A DNA stretch of 64,000 nucleotides. Source: Erigeron canadensis (taxonomy: Eukaryota > Streptophyta > Magnoliopsida > Asterales > Asteraceae). The stretch covers positions 9,969,513-10,033,512 of the forward strand of contig NC_057762.1 of NCBI RefSeq assembly GCF_010389155.1, in the 5' to 3' direction. The translations under genes were made by a program, and so were the position numbers. Shown here one piece after another: positions 24,901 through 36,200 of this stretch. The notes beneath the pieces are model-generated. The model was given only the letters and a program-made list of their open reading frames with translations, searched no databases and had not been told where the DNA came from. How positions within the stretch are numbered: the stretch's first letter is position 1; each line of letters starts with the position of its first letter.

Positions 24901-24935
24901 ATCAATAACAAACACTTAATTACCCATATAGACAT
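21931..24935 (-). pseudogene. Element B ORF2: very long protein of unknown function, broken
   Basis: The frame runs 24935-24681, shifts into 24688-22712 (658 codons), crosses one in-frame TAG at 22712-22714, continues to about 22350 and shifts again into 22452-21931. Putative start is MAREFTAG (about 24893). Features in order: an N-terminal domain with ESYLVEFWDN, EGFTRMGYADYL and RFMIYPRFVMMIINHHIPN; a polar, charged middle; a coiled coil (DELEKQKRNHVKEMQKKQKE); a C-terminal domain with RIVSFHWDNEIKSLIIRRTDG; and a lysine-rich tail ending KKKKADKRKQKK. No enzyme motif was seen. I recall similar hypothetical proteins in Asteraceae retroelements. The position after gag-pol recalls env-like ORFs, but no membrane segment is evident. 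Confidence 0.75.
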
Positions 24936-26290
24936 AAAAATTTACATGCATAACTTAAACAACTAGAATTATCTCGGTAATCTAGTCTAACATATAAATT
25001 ATCCCTGTAATTTATACTTATAAATACAATTAACATAAATTATCTCTGTAATTCTTGTTAATATCATTAACTATAATTATCTCTGTAATTAAGTTAACCA
25101 ATCATAAATCATCTCGGTAATTTAAAAAGTAACTTGAATTAACCCTGTAATTAAGTTAAAATTAAAAATTAACTTATTTTCAAATATTTTATAAAAATAA
25201 AACTTTTGAAAATTTGTTAAGTCCAAAATACGAGGTCGTATCCCTGTACGAAGTCGTATTTCAAGGTCAAGATACGGTCAACCAAACTCTAAAATACGAG
25301 GTAGTATTTTCCAATTTGGCATCGTATTAGTCCACGTAAATCGGCATCGTATTCTGGAAGTCAACATAAGTCAAAATCAATTGACAAATGCGAGGTCGTA
25401 TTTTCGGGCTAGCAAACCCCTAAATACGAGGTCGTCGCACTGTTCATCTTCCCCAACTCGAATTCACGATTTACCCAACCAAAACTTGTAAAAATTGTAT
25501 CTATACGTTCGTATACAATTGATAAACATACCCCAACCCTTAGTTTTACCCAGAAAACATCAAAATCGAAGAACTTAGGAAAAACTTGTTCAAAAATTTC
25601 GAATCCTATTTTCGTGATTTTCTTGTTGCATGGTTAACTATTGGACGATTAGATTACATACCTAGATTCAGTATTTCACGAGGATGACGAATATATCACT
25701 CAAAAACACTCGATCTAATCGGGTATATCAAATCTCAAACGGGGTAGCAAAGTTCTTTTTCGGGGTCGTAAAGCTCTAAAATTGATTTTTAATATGTGAG
25801 GTCGTGTTTGGGTAAAATTGGTTTATATACCCAATTGACAGAGTGGGTTTGGGTCAACCCGGCCCATCAATTATGAGGTCGTAATCAAACTTAGCCTAAT
25901 AGACCAATTACGAGGTCGTATTCTGCTATCTTCAATTACGAGGTCGTAATCTCCTGCACACTTTAAATTTCAATTTTCGTCAAAGTTTCTGAATAATTGA
26001 TCAACGTTTACTACGAACTTCCTGGAAATATGAAAAATTAAAAATGACTAAACCTGTAGCCATCGAATATTCATCTTTTCCCTGATCTTCGTTTTAAACC
26101 TGAAAAGTTAATAAACTTACACAAAAATTCGTTGACTTTTCCACGATCAATCTTTCTTAAACAATCTTGAAACGAGCTTTCCCTAACTATACCACTTGCA
26201 ATTAATCTATCACTTGTAAAATTGACAAACATATTCATACAATTTCACAACATATTCATAATAATAAAATTATTCCTCATTCTTACACTC
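24936..26290. repeat. Element B ORF2 leader with TACGAGGTCGTA palindromes
   Basis: No coding sequence. From 24960 to 25160 a short motif (TAATTATCTCTGTAATT and variants) recurs about every 40 bp. From 25225 to 25950 about eight copies of the palindrome (A)TACGAGGTCGTA(T) or one-base variants appear, at about 25226, 25247, 25292, 25388, 25423, 25794, 25870, 25907 and 25935. The same palindrome is in the LTR. Confidence 0.85.
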
Positions 26291-26450
26291 CCCCTCAATT
26301 TTATGACTAGGAGTATAACTATGATCAATCAAAATAACTACCATCATTCTTATGTGCTCCCCCTCAATTTATGACTGGGATACATAACTATAATGTTGTT
26401 TTGAATAATTAATCATTCTTATGTACTCCCCCTCAATACATAACTATGAT
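26270..26450 (-). repeat. Three-fold polypurine-tract repeat in element B
   Basis: CATTCTTATGTACTCCCCCT-like units recur with cores at 26288-26297, 26357-26366 and 26426-26435, one every 69 bp. On the minus strand each reads TGAGGGGGAG, the form of a plus-strand priming tract. Confidence 0.8.
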
Positions 26451-26629
26451 TAATTATCAGAGCAATAGAAATTCTTATGATATAAAATCCCTTTATATCA
26501 TATAAATTTCATATTATCAGAGCAAAATATACATTATGAAATGTAGAAATTCTTATAACATATCTTTACATTATATAAATTTCATACACTTTAACATATT
26601 GATTATAACTTTATATTCTTATGAAAATA

Positions 26630-26884
26630 TGTTAGAACTAAAAAATGGTGTTAAAATGTAAATATTTTAGAAGTGGAAGGGGCATTAGTGAAACTTAGAT
26701 TTATGATATAAATAGCTCTCTTTTACACATTAATTGTAAGCGTTTCACCATTTTCTTAATTAATCATATACATTCCACTCCCATTCTCTCTCAATCTTCA
26801 TCCCCAACCTCCATACACACACAAACACCTTTTCACACACTAACACCATTTTTGCACAAGTCAAGCTCAAATTACTAGTTATCA
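26630..26884 (+). repeat. Element C 5' LTR with TATA box
   Basis: 255 bp. TATAAATA at 26707-26714 is a good TATA box, followed by a pyrimidine-rich leader (TCTCTCTCAATC). Confidence 0.92.
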
Positions 26885-26897
26885 TTTGGTATCAGAG
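26885..26897 (+). other. Element C primer-binding site
   Basis: TTTGGTATCAGAG lies directly after the LTR and is complementary to the 3' end of initiator-Met tRNA, the usual primer of copia elements. Confidence 0.88.
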
Positions 26898-27334
26898 AAA
26901 AATCAGTTAACCTGAACGATCAAGAGCTAGATTTGTTCACAATTTCATCAAAATTTGATAACAAAAACTATTTTTTTTCCGTCCACTTTTTCTTCATATT
27001 TCACAGATCAAATCACATAAAATCATAGATATTTGTTCACCAATAGATTCGTAATAGTTGAAAACATAATCCTGTCAAGTTTCAAGTTCCAATTCGATCT
27101 AAATCTCGAGGTTGAATTTTTGGATTTTGGCTCAAAATTTGGGTTTTGAATCTATTGTGTTTTGTGTTGCATTTTGTTAATCGGTGTGTTGCTAAGGTGA
27201 AAACAAACAGTTTACAAGTGATTTCAAGTTCTAACTCCTAGTAAATCAAAAGTTATTGAAGCTTTTTGAAGTTGTTAACGGAGTTCATGTTCAAAACTGT
27301 TTTGATGAAGAAGATGATGGTCCTAGGACGATTT

Positions 27335-27990
27335 TGCACTAGGACGATCTTGCCAAGATCGTCCTAGCCTCTGAACTTTGCATTCTTTCATTCTAGTGCT
27401 TTGTGGCTTGTTGGACGATCCTCACAAGATCATTCTGACAAGTATTGTGTGTTGAGAAGTGTTTGTTGTGGCTAATTAATCCTTACGGATTGGTTTGGTC
27501 AATTAAAACACTTGGAAAGTGTTTACACTTAAAAAATTGAAGGACAGAATTCTTTTACGATCTTCACCAAGATCGTCTCATTTCCTGAAAGCTAAGACGA
27601 TCCTGACCAAGATCGTCTCAGCACTCACATCCTAGGACGATCCTGACAAGATCGTCCCAGATTCCTTTGATCATTGGTGTGTTTTGGTTGATCTTTCGAA
27701 GTTGTTGTGATTGGGAATCACACACTTCTTGGGTAACTGATCTTCTAGATTGGTTTTGCTCAATTTCATTCATTCCAATTCATACTAAAACTCTGTCCGA
27801 TTTTCTTCATTATACTTAGAATTTTTCTTCAAATTTTCTTGAACCTAGGACGATCTTCACCAAGATCATCTCAGCTCTTGAAACTAAGACGATCTCCTCA
27901 AGATCGTCTCATTTCTCAGATTCCAAAGATCGTCTCACCAAACATTTTCCTAGGACGATCTTCACAAGATCGTTCCATTTTCAAAATTCC
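27335..27990. repeat. Element C leader: array of GACGATC...GATCGTC palindromes
   Basis: About eight units. The best, 27339-27367, is a perfect 29-bp palindrome with 14-base arms (CTAGGACGATCTTG and its complement) round a central C. Others lie at about 27413-27437, 27556-27580, 27592-27620, 27631-27660, 27845-27874, 27894-27920 and 27958-27987, with centres such as TCACCA, CTGACCA or CTCCTC. Confidence 0.93.
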
Positions 27991-28100
27991 AAAAACAAGA
28001 CAAAAAGTGGCCTAAAAACGGGCATAACTTTTGCTAGAAAGCTCCGTTTTGGGCGTGTGACTAGTCGAAACGATCGTACAAACGAGACGCATCAAGCTAC

Positions 28101-28138
28101 AAACCGCCTAAACCGCCTTTGGCGGTTTGGCGGTTTAG
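28101..28138. repeat. Strong hairpin upstream of element C ORF1
   Basis: AAACCGCC appears twice, then TTT, then GGCGGTTT twice. The arms are complementary apart from one unpaired T, giving a stem of about 16 bp and a 3-nt loop. It lies about 300 nt before the ORF1 start. Confidence 0.88.
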
Positions 28139-28443
28139 TCAGCCTTCGAGCCCTGAAATGGCATTTTTCTATGAGTTTTGGTCACTTTTATGTCTTTTTC
28201 GGGTTTTTATGAACTTTATTTTGCTTATAACTTTCGGCCTACTTGTGTTTTAGAGCCCATTCGAAATTCTCCTATCTCCTTATATGCAATTGAAGCCAGG
28301 GAAATGATCAGTTCATGTTAAATCAAAATTTCATTTTTAATTCCAAAAATAAAAAAAAATTCAAAAATTTCCAAATTTCATTTTTTTTCATTTCAATTTC
28401 AATCACAATTACCTTTCATTTCATTTCACCTTTGCTCAACAAA

Positions 28444-29754
28444 ATGTCAAGTCCAAGTATCTCAAATTCAGTCAAAAATGATTACGTCTTCAATTTTTGG
28501 TTAACTTCTTCACCTAAGATACCTATTTCATCTGAAGTAAAACTTCATAAAGATGGACTGTGCTCATGTTGTACGACTACTCATTTGAAATCTGAAATAA
28601 CTCCTTGTCAAGTAATGAAGTTAATGATTCATTCGATTGCAACTGAAAATGTAAAGTTTCAAGAGGAAGTAGTCACGTTACAAGCTGAAAATGTCAAACT
28701 GAAAGAACAAATGATCTACTTTCGAGCTGGGAATGTGAAGCTTAAAAATGAGATGAAAGAACTTCAAGCTGAATTTGGAAACGTTGCAGTTTGGAATGAT
28801 ATTGACAAACAAACTTTAAAGAAGAATGATGAGTTGATGTCACAAATGAAAGCTGAGATAAAAGAACTTCAAAAAGAATTGGAAACTTCCAACAAGAAGC
28901 TGGATAATAGTATCTTGGACAGCAACTCAAGAAAACTTATTTTGCAAGAAAAGATTTCAAGTTTTCAATCTCAGTTGAAAAATGAGACATCCATTTTCTT
29001 CACTATGGAGAGCAAGTTCGTTGATGAGATGAACAGAGTTGAGAAGGAGAGACAAGATGTTTGCAACAAAATCAAGACTCTTGAAGAGAATTGTTTGCAA
29101 TTTCAATCAAATGAAACATCTCTACAAAAGAGAATCTCTGAACTTGAGATGGAATTGCAAACACAATCAACATCTTGTGATACTCAAAGTGATGATGGCT
29201 CTGTTTATCATGATGCAAGTCCAATATTTCCAACTGAACTTGATGTTTCAAAGAAAATTTCCATTGAATGCATCCCAAAGAGCTCCAATGTCAATGGTTC
29301 ATGAACCCCTGCCCGAAAGATGTCTCAGTTTACCAATTACTCATTGGAGAAGAGTAAGAAGTATTCAACAACATCTACAATTGATGGATCAGTATCTTCA
29401 GTCTCATTCCTATCTTTTGAAGACAATACAACTTTCATCTTACAAGCCAAAGCTCAGTTGCCTAAGCTCACATGGAAATCAGTTTACAAACAAAAGTCAA
29501 CTAAGAAAAAGACAATCAAATACTCGTTTTGGCAACTCTACAATCTTGCACCTAAAACAGTTCATATGCCAAAAGTGAATGTCTTATCCTCTCCACTGCG
29601 TCCACGAAAACTCAACTTTTCAACGACTTTGAGATTTCACCCTCCATGGACTTCAGACTCAATTCGCCGGATTGATGATACTTACATTTGGAATGTGAAG
29701 ACGAAAACCATTGGGCCTAAGCAAAAATGGGTCCCAAAGGTTGCTGTTAAGTGA
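28444..29754 (+). pseudogene. Element C ORF1: coiled-coil gag-region protein with one in-frame stop
   Basis: One frame of about 436 codons, split by TGA at 29302-29304. ATG at 28444 (MSSPSISNSVKNDY) is preferred; the frame is open to 28315, but that extension reads like translated AT-rich leader. Residues about 60-290 are a long coiled coil with repeated units (ENVKFQEEVVTLQAENVKLK, LQKELETSNKK). After the stop the protein is basic and ends IGPKQKWVPKVAVK. In copia polyproteins a GPxxxWVPK motif lies between gag and protease, so this is probably a gag-derived protein that has lost pol. A cysteine cluster CSCC at about residue 40 is not a standard zinc knuckle. Confidence 0.75.
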
Positions 29755-30450
29755 TCTGGTGAATTTGGTTTATACACATGTCAGTGTATAACCCAGGCTA
29801 AAGATGTTGTTTATTGGACTACTACTTCATAATGGTTGATTCCCCAGTTTCGACTTCAAAGAAACATGATGAACATGTTGCCACACATTCATCATGAGGG
29901 GAAGAAAGAGAACAATGAAGTCGAACAAGTGTGTGTGTTTTCTTGAATTTTGATGGGGAGAAAGAAGAATTCATCAGTTGAGGGGAAGAAAGATAAATTG
30001 CTGACTAAAGTGATCCCCATATTATTCTTTGAAGATAGTTATCGCCAACCTGGTGGGTACGCCGCGGGTACACCCTATACATAAGCGTTGGTGGTACGCA
30101 ACTATGATTGTTTGATCGAGGGGAAGTTTGTGATGAAAATGATGTTTTTCCAAATGCTTCAAGAGAGAGATTCATTAATTAAGGAGAAGTGTGACAAAGT
30201 CAAAATTGTCAAGAAGAGGCTTTCATGTTCAAATCTAAAGAGCCAAGATCAAGTTTCCACAATGCTTATACTCTGAGAAGTTCAAGACTTAAAGATAGAT
30301 CTTTAAGAAATGTGTGAAGATTAAAGACGTAAAGCCAAGTTTGATGGAAGATCTTGAAGACAATGAGAAAGCTTTGAAGACCTTCATCAACAAATTCGTA
30401 TTTAAAGATGTTGTCATGCATGTATTACATTTCAACACCAAGGAGAAGAA
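29755..30450 (+). other. Element C 3' non-coding region with several polypurine tracts
   Basis: GAGGGGAAGAAAGAG at 29896, GGGGAGAAAGAAGAA at 29955, GAGGGGAAGAAAGA at 29980, GAGGGGAAG at 30118 and AAGGAGAAGAA next to the LTR (30440-30450). No ORF of note was found. Confidence 0.72.
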
Positions 30451-30705
30451 TGTTAGAACTAAAAAATGGTGTTAAAATGTAAATATTTTAGAAGTGGAAG
30501 GGACATTAGTGAAACTTAGATTTATGATATAAATAGCCCCCTTCCACACATTAATTGTAAGCGTTTCACCATTTTCTTAATTAATCATATACATTCCACT
30601 CCAATTCTCTCTCAATCTTCATCCCTAATCTCCATACACACACAAACACCTTTTCACACACTAACACCATTTTTGCACAAATCAAGCTCAAATTACTAGT
30701 TATCA
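30451..30705 (+). repeat. Element C 3' LTR
   Basis: 255 bp with TATAAATA at 30528-30535. The differences from the 5' LTR are nearly all C/T or G/A transitions. Confidence 0.92.
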
Positions 30706-30850
30706 GAAACTGAAACCCGAACCGATCCGTTCAGTTTTTAGAAAATAAAAACCAAACCAATGGATTTCTTCAGTTTTGGTTTTTCAGTTCGGTTTTGTCG
30801 GGGTTTTTCGGTTTTTTAGTTTCTGGTTCGGTTTTTGCTCACCCCTAGTA
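30706..30850 (-). mobile_element. Possible degenerate hAT-type element end
   Basis: GGTTCGG/CCGAACC-rich sequence ending in GCTCACCCCTAG (30837-30848), which on the minus strand reads CTAGGGGTGAGC, a form common at the ends of non-autonomous plant hAT elements. No partner end or 8-bp TSD was identified. Confidence 0.35.
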
Positions 30851-31803
30851 GACTTGTAGCCATCAAATTAATAGTATCTCAATTTGTTTACATGTATCAG
30901 CTTCATCCAATATACCAAACTTTATAATTTTTTCTTTAAATCTTAAATCAACAAAACCATCACATTAAAAAATAACAATAACTTCCCATTTCATGTGCAA
31001 GTGAAATTTGATGTGGGTACCGAATCAAAAGAAACGTAAACATGTGACGAAATCATTATATATTTTGTTCAATCTTCTCTTCATCCAATCAAGCTTGAGA
31101 TATTCATGTATATAATATTTCATTCAAAATCAAGGAAAAAAGTCTCAATTTTTCACATGATCCAAATATTTATATATATATATATACAAAGTCTGTATAT
31201 AAATCTACATATACATATATACACAAAAAATAAATATATACTTGTATATATATACATATATGTGTGTGTGTGTGTGTGTGTAAGCAACCTTCAAGTAATG
31301 GATATCAATAACCGGAGATGACGACGGTTGGTGGAGAAGTGGTGGCCCACAATCGGGTTACAAAGTATTTGTATGACTTGGTTAGTGGTTTGTAGTGGTG
31401 ATGGCGAGTTTCGGTTGGTAGTGTCCCCGAGGTAAGCTCTTCAATGGTGGATTTTTAATCAACCCATCAATAGCTTTGGGTGGTTGGTGTGAGTTTGTGT
31501 TAGAGACAAAGACAACATACAATTACTGTTTCACTTTTCATTTATAATTGTTGATATATTATTTATAACTAGTTTTTAGTTTTAGTATTTTGATTACATG
31601 ATAGTTTAATTTGTTTGAGTGTTCTATTAGGTTAGTTGTTGGTAAATGAAATGGGAATTATGTTAAAGACATCTGGAAAAAGAAAGGCTTTTTGGAAGAA
31701 GAGAGAGTTAGATAAGTGTAAAGAATAATTAAATAATTAAAAGAAATAGGTTTAAGGTTAAAAGGACTTATGTGCGTTTTATTTCTAGTCTTTAAATTTA
31801 TGT
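30851..31803. other. AT-rich intergenic stretch with microsatellites
   Basis: (TA)n runs at 31170-31260 and a (GT)n run at 31261-31282. No gene recognised. Confidence 0.55.
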
Positions 31804-33297
31804 TGTAGAAGTAACTATCTAACCTAAACACACTTAACGAGCAGAGAACCCGGTCAGTGTAGTATAACCTAGTGGTAAGTTACAAGATCGTTCGCAGGGA
31901 CGCGTTGCGTTACCTAATCTAATAGTACGTGTAATTCTAGTTTGTTTGGGTGTTTGTCACTAACTCCTAATAAACTAATACTTTTAACAGTAAATTAAAA
32001 TCTAACCACGCGCTTTGCAGTGAAAGGCTAATATGAAAGTAGTTTAGAAAAAACAAATAACAGTAATTAAATTAAAATACTTGTTTGGCATCTCCGATCT
32101 CATCGTGCGACCAAATACTATCCTACTGGTTGTTAGCCTGTTGGAAACTTAATCACGGTTCAGATTCTCGTTAGATTCACTTTGCCTAGTTAGTAGTGTT
32201 GTCGCTAGACTCACACTACCCTTTAAAACAAATTCTCGCTAGATTCATTGTTTTAAGCATTAATGACCTAAAGTTTATGTTACTAATTCATCTTTTAATT
32301 ACCTGGCTCTTAAGCCATGACCAGATACAATTCCCTCCGGTGACCACATTACTCGTTTCCAAGTCAAAGGATCGCGTCTGGTATTGTTTAGCTTCATGTT
32401 TAATTCATCCTAGTTACTACGGTTCTGGATACCTCGGCTACAAGTGAATCACTTTTTACTTCTAGTTATAGATGAACTGGTCGTTTTCTGTCCTAGCATA
32501 TTAGTCCTAGTGTATGATCATAGACAACCATCAGAATTAAACTAATACGTTCAGATATAAAAGCAATAGCAACATGAATTACTAATAAACATGGATCTAC
32601 GATAAACAGTAAAGCACATTCCAACAGAATCTAAACAAACACAGTAAAACAATAAGCGTCTACATGATCACATCGATCCAAACAAGTACTCAGCCTACTA
32701 GCCTAACATTATTAAAGGAATAATAAAGTCTGAAATGATGAAAGACATTGTTCTATAATATAAAGTAAATAAAGATGAAAGATCTAGACCAAGAATGAAG
32801 ATCGAAAGGTGTTTAGATGCTCCAAAACCTAATTGGAATCTGCAATTTCGATCTAGGGTTGTTGATGGGCGGCTAGGGCTGCTGAATCGGCTCTCTCTTA
32901 GGGTTTTGAGGGTTAGTTCGACTTAAATAGTGGTAAAAGTCGATTTCTGATCTGGGCCGACCAGCGGCGCTGGTGGGCTGATCAGCGGCGCTGGTCATGG
33001 GCTAGCGGCGCTGGTGACTGGGGGAACGATGCTCGTGGATGGCCAGCGGTGCTGGCATGGTAACCAGCGGCGCTGGCGGCTGCTGTTCTTGTTCTTGTGT
33101 CTTCGTTTTGGCTCTCGAATCACTTCCTTGTGTCTTGTAACTTCATAGGCTTCCTTCTTGAGTCACTTGATGTCATTTACCCTCTCTCGCATCTTCCGGA
33201 AACCTGTATAAACACGTCATTCATTAAGTACCAATAGTTCCGGAATAATAACTCATTTAAGCATAGAAATGAAGCCTTTCCTTAGAGGTTTTTATCA
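31804..33297 (-). mobile_element. Possible solo LTR (about 1.5 kb)
   Basis: Read on the minus strand it could start TGATAAAAACCTC (33297) and end TTACTTCTACA (31804), giving TG..CA ends. A minus-strand TATTTAAG near 32928 is followed by a leader-like stretch with CCCTAAGAGAGAGCC. GATCGTTCGCAGGGACG at 31887 resembles words common in gypsy-type LTR regions. No matching TSD was found, so limits and class are tentative. Confidence 0.4.
32945..33085. repeat. Array of CCAGCGGCGCTGG palindromes
   Basis: Five or six copies of (CC)AGCGGCGCTGG or one-base variants in about 130 bp (about 32962, 32982, 33004, 33042, 33065). This is an island of high GC in an AT-rich region. Each unit is a self-complementary hairpin with arms CCAGC and GCTGG. 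Confidence 0.88.
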
Positions 33298-36200
33298 CAA
33301 AATGAACGCTCATCAAAGACCAAAATGCCCTCATGTAAAGAGCATGTGATAGGTCTTAACGAAAAAAATTAAATGGAGTTTGTCTAAGGGATGTAGTATG
33401 CAACAAAAATATGAACTTTGGACCAATTTTACTAAAACATTTAAGGAGGAATGTAAATCACAAAAGTGAACAAACCACATGGATGATTCTTGCAATTAAC
33501 TCTATCTTATCTATGAGTTATAGCCTGCATATTGACATTGACATGACTAAAGTATCTAAAACATGTGGCTTTACATTAACCACATTAACCATATCTACCA
33601 ATTATATGAGTCTTTATCAGCCATCATTTTCACTTTCATTTACACTTAAAAATTCAAACATATTTTAAAATTCTTCAAACACACAATTCGGTGCCACCAT
33701 CATCGGAGACCATTATGGCCGGAAACATGGACCACCACCAACCATTGCACATCGGATAGGTGACAGGTCCGCCTCCCCTCTTCTTTCTCTACTCTCTTTT
33801 CTCTCTACCCTCTTCTCTTTATCCACTACCATCTCAGGGCCAGTCATGAGATTTTTGATGCTCAGGGCGAGTTCATTAAATAATGCTCTTATTAAAGTGT
33901 ATCCACATAGGCTATTATTGTTTAGTTGCCTGAAGCGTAGTCAAGCTAATTCATTATTAGATTTATATATCATTTTGGTTGTGATTAAGTTATCAAATAC
34001 AAACTAGTTTTCTCAATTCGTTTGTTTTATAAGTTTTTATATTGTTTTATATATTTTCTTTAATCAACTATTAGATTATTTGAAGAATTTAAATTTCTTA
34101 AAATCATGATCAAACTCGTAAAACTATTTTAGAGAACCATAATTTTTTGTGGTAATTAGTAGTTCATGATTTTTTTAGTTAAATCTAATTAGTACATGTA
34201 AGCTCAAAGAGAATTTTTTTTTCCTCGTAAAATACATCATGTTTAGTCGGTAGTTTATTGTACCATTTTAATTAGATATGTATGGAAATGAACTTCTCTT
34301 AAGTCTTTAACTAGAAAAACTAAAAGTGCAAGGGTTAATACGAAAATATTAACTAACTATAGGAGTTTTAAGTAGAATGTTAATAAAAAGTAAAAAGCAT
34401 CCCTATCCTTTTTTAAGTTGTACATCTTTTTCATGAGATTTCACCGGAGGTCACCGAAAAACTTCATTAAAACAAAACGTAAGCATTTCTTTATTGTCTA
34501 GTATAGCATAGCATGAACCAACAGTTTGATGCCCAAAGATTTCTGATGCTAAGGGTTGTTGCCCACTTAGCCCAGCACCAGGACCGACCCTACACCATCT
34601 CCACCGGCATAACCATTTTTCAGCCGTTGACCATCGCCTACAATATCGTCTCCTCCAACCACTCTTTTTACAAACTTGCTTGTATCTTATTTTCTCCCTT
34701 GTTTTATTTTTTTTACCCAAAAAAGTTAAGAAAAAAATCAAAACCGGCAAATTAAAACCACTAATACCACCGAAATTGGGAAGGTACAATTTCGGGGAAT
34801 ACCACCGAAAATTTTGGAACTGAAATCCTAACCGAAATTGTGTTGAAGCACAGAAAACCGGCGACATATCACCAGTATACCACCGAAATTGATAACATGG
34901 CAATAAGGTAATGTAGCTTATAAAATTACTTGTTTTATACAATTACCCTGTAAATCTTAAATTCTGAATCACTTACCTTTATTAACTTTAACTATATGAT
35001 TTGAAGAATTTGTCCATAATCTTAGTCCAATAAGAATGAACATATAAAGACAATAGAAAAAATATGTTTTTATACATATTATAGGCAAGGTTGTAAATAA
35101 CTTTTTTACGGTCACTCGGCGGTTGACCACTTTTAAGGTTAAATTTCATTTCGCGACATTATAACAGAGACTATAATTTATAAAGGAATATATATTAAAA
35201 GTATATAATGTATGTTATATGTATATAAATTAGTGTGATTTATTATAACTGAAACGATAAATGTAATAAAAGACACAAATTAACTTCAAGAAATAGTTGG
35301 TTTGACAAGATATATTTTAGCAATGGCCCACCACCATTTTTTCTTTTTACTTTTTTTTATTCTTATAATAATAAAAAGTAAATCTTATCTATAGGAGATG
35401 CAAGTGAAATCCACATCATTCCAATGAAAAAACTCCACGTCTCAATACTTGTATCATATACTCACATTTGTACCAAACTAGCAAATTCTCATCCTCTCTC
35501 TAAAAGTACATGACAGTGAAACTATTTGCACACTCTAGCTCTCTTTCTTTCTAGTCTTTAGATATATATATATATAAATTGATGATGAAATTTAGAAATA
35601 CAAATCTGAGATGGAGGTGGGGTGGCCGGAGGTAAGGTGGCTGGAGATGGGGAGTGGTGGACTTTAGTCTTCTCTGGTTGCCCTCCAATAGGTGTAAAGG
35701 GTTGAAAATGATGAAACCCTAAAAATATCTATAGCCCGCAGTCAATTTTTTGTGTTGACTGTTAAGCCCGTTAATATTGTTAAACTCTGTTAAATCCGCT
35801 ATGACCGTTATTGACCCAGACCTTTAAATTTACCCTACAACCCCTTTAACGTAACGCTAGACCCCCGTTACCGTTATAGCGGCCGTTATTTACAACACTC
35901 GTTATAGGATGAGGAGCTTCTTAGTCGCTAGTAAAAAATTTTTGCAGCCTCAAACCGATAGTTCATATGCAAAAATTAGCTGACTTTCTATTTACTTTCC
36001 TAACTATTTTTGACCAAAATCTTTCAAATGTCTTGTGGTCTCTTTCACTTCAGCATTGCTTTAAAGTTTAAACAAATTTCAGCATAGTTCATTCTATACT
36101 AACAAATTTGCTTTGAATGCATTATAAGAAACAACAACATATTGTTTAATGAAAACTGTTTTAGTTCCTGTTTTGGTAAATTTCCAACCTTGGCTCCTCT

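Larger units (their letters stand above)
21311..26629 (-). mobile_element. LTR element B, 3' half only (ORF2, its leader and the 3' LTR)
   Basis: The LTR is 21311-21864. On the minus strand the order is a block of three polypurine-tract repeats (26288-26435), a palindrome-rich leader (25225-25950), a long broken ORF (24935-21931), a polypurine tract (21865-21878) and the LTR. No right-hand LTR, primer-binding site or first ORF is present before element C begins at 26630. The order matches the right-to-left order of element D from its ORF1 end onward, so B looks like a D-like element that lost its 5' half. Confidence 0.7.
26630..30705 (+). mobile_element. LTR element C, complete non-autonomous element
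   Basis: LTRs 26630-26884 and 30451-30705 (255 bp each, TGTTAGAACT...AGTTATCA) differ at about nine positions. A primer-binding site TTTGGTATCAGAG starts right after the left LTR (26885). Order: LTR, primer site, palindrome-rich leader (27300-27990), a 38-bp hairpin (28101-28138), ORF1 (28444-29754), several polypurine tracts (29896-30126 and about 30437-30450), LTR. There is no integrase or RT, so transposition would need proteins from elsewhere. The flanks (AAATA left, GAAAC right) do not match, so one side has been rearranged. Confidence 0.9.

Noticed and set aside
34451..34942. 163-codon minus-strand ORF
   Set aside because: Its repeated FRWYSP-type text comes from CCACCGAAATT repeats; no family or gene structure.
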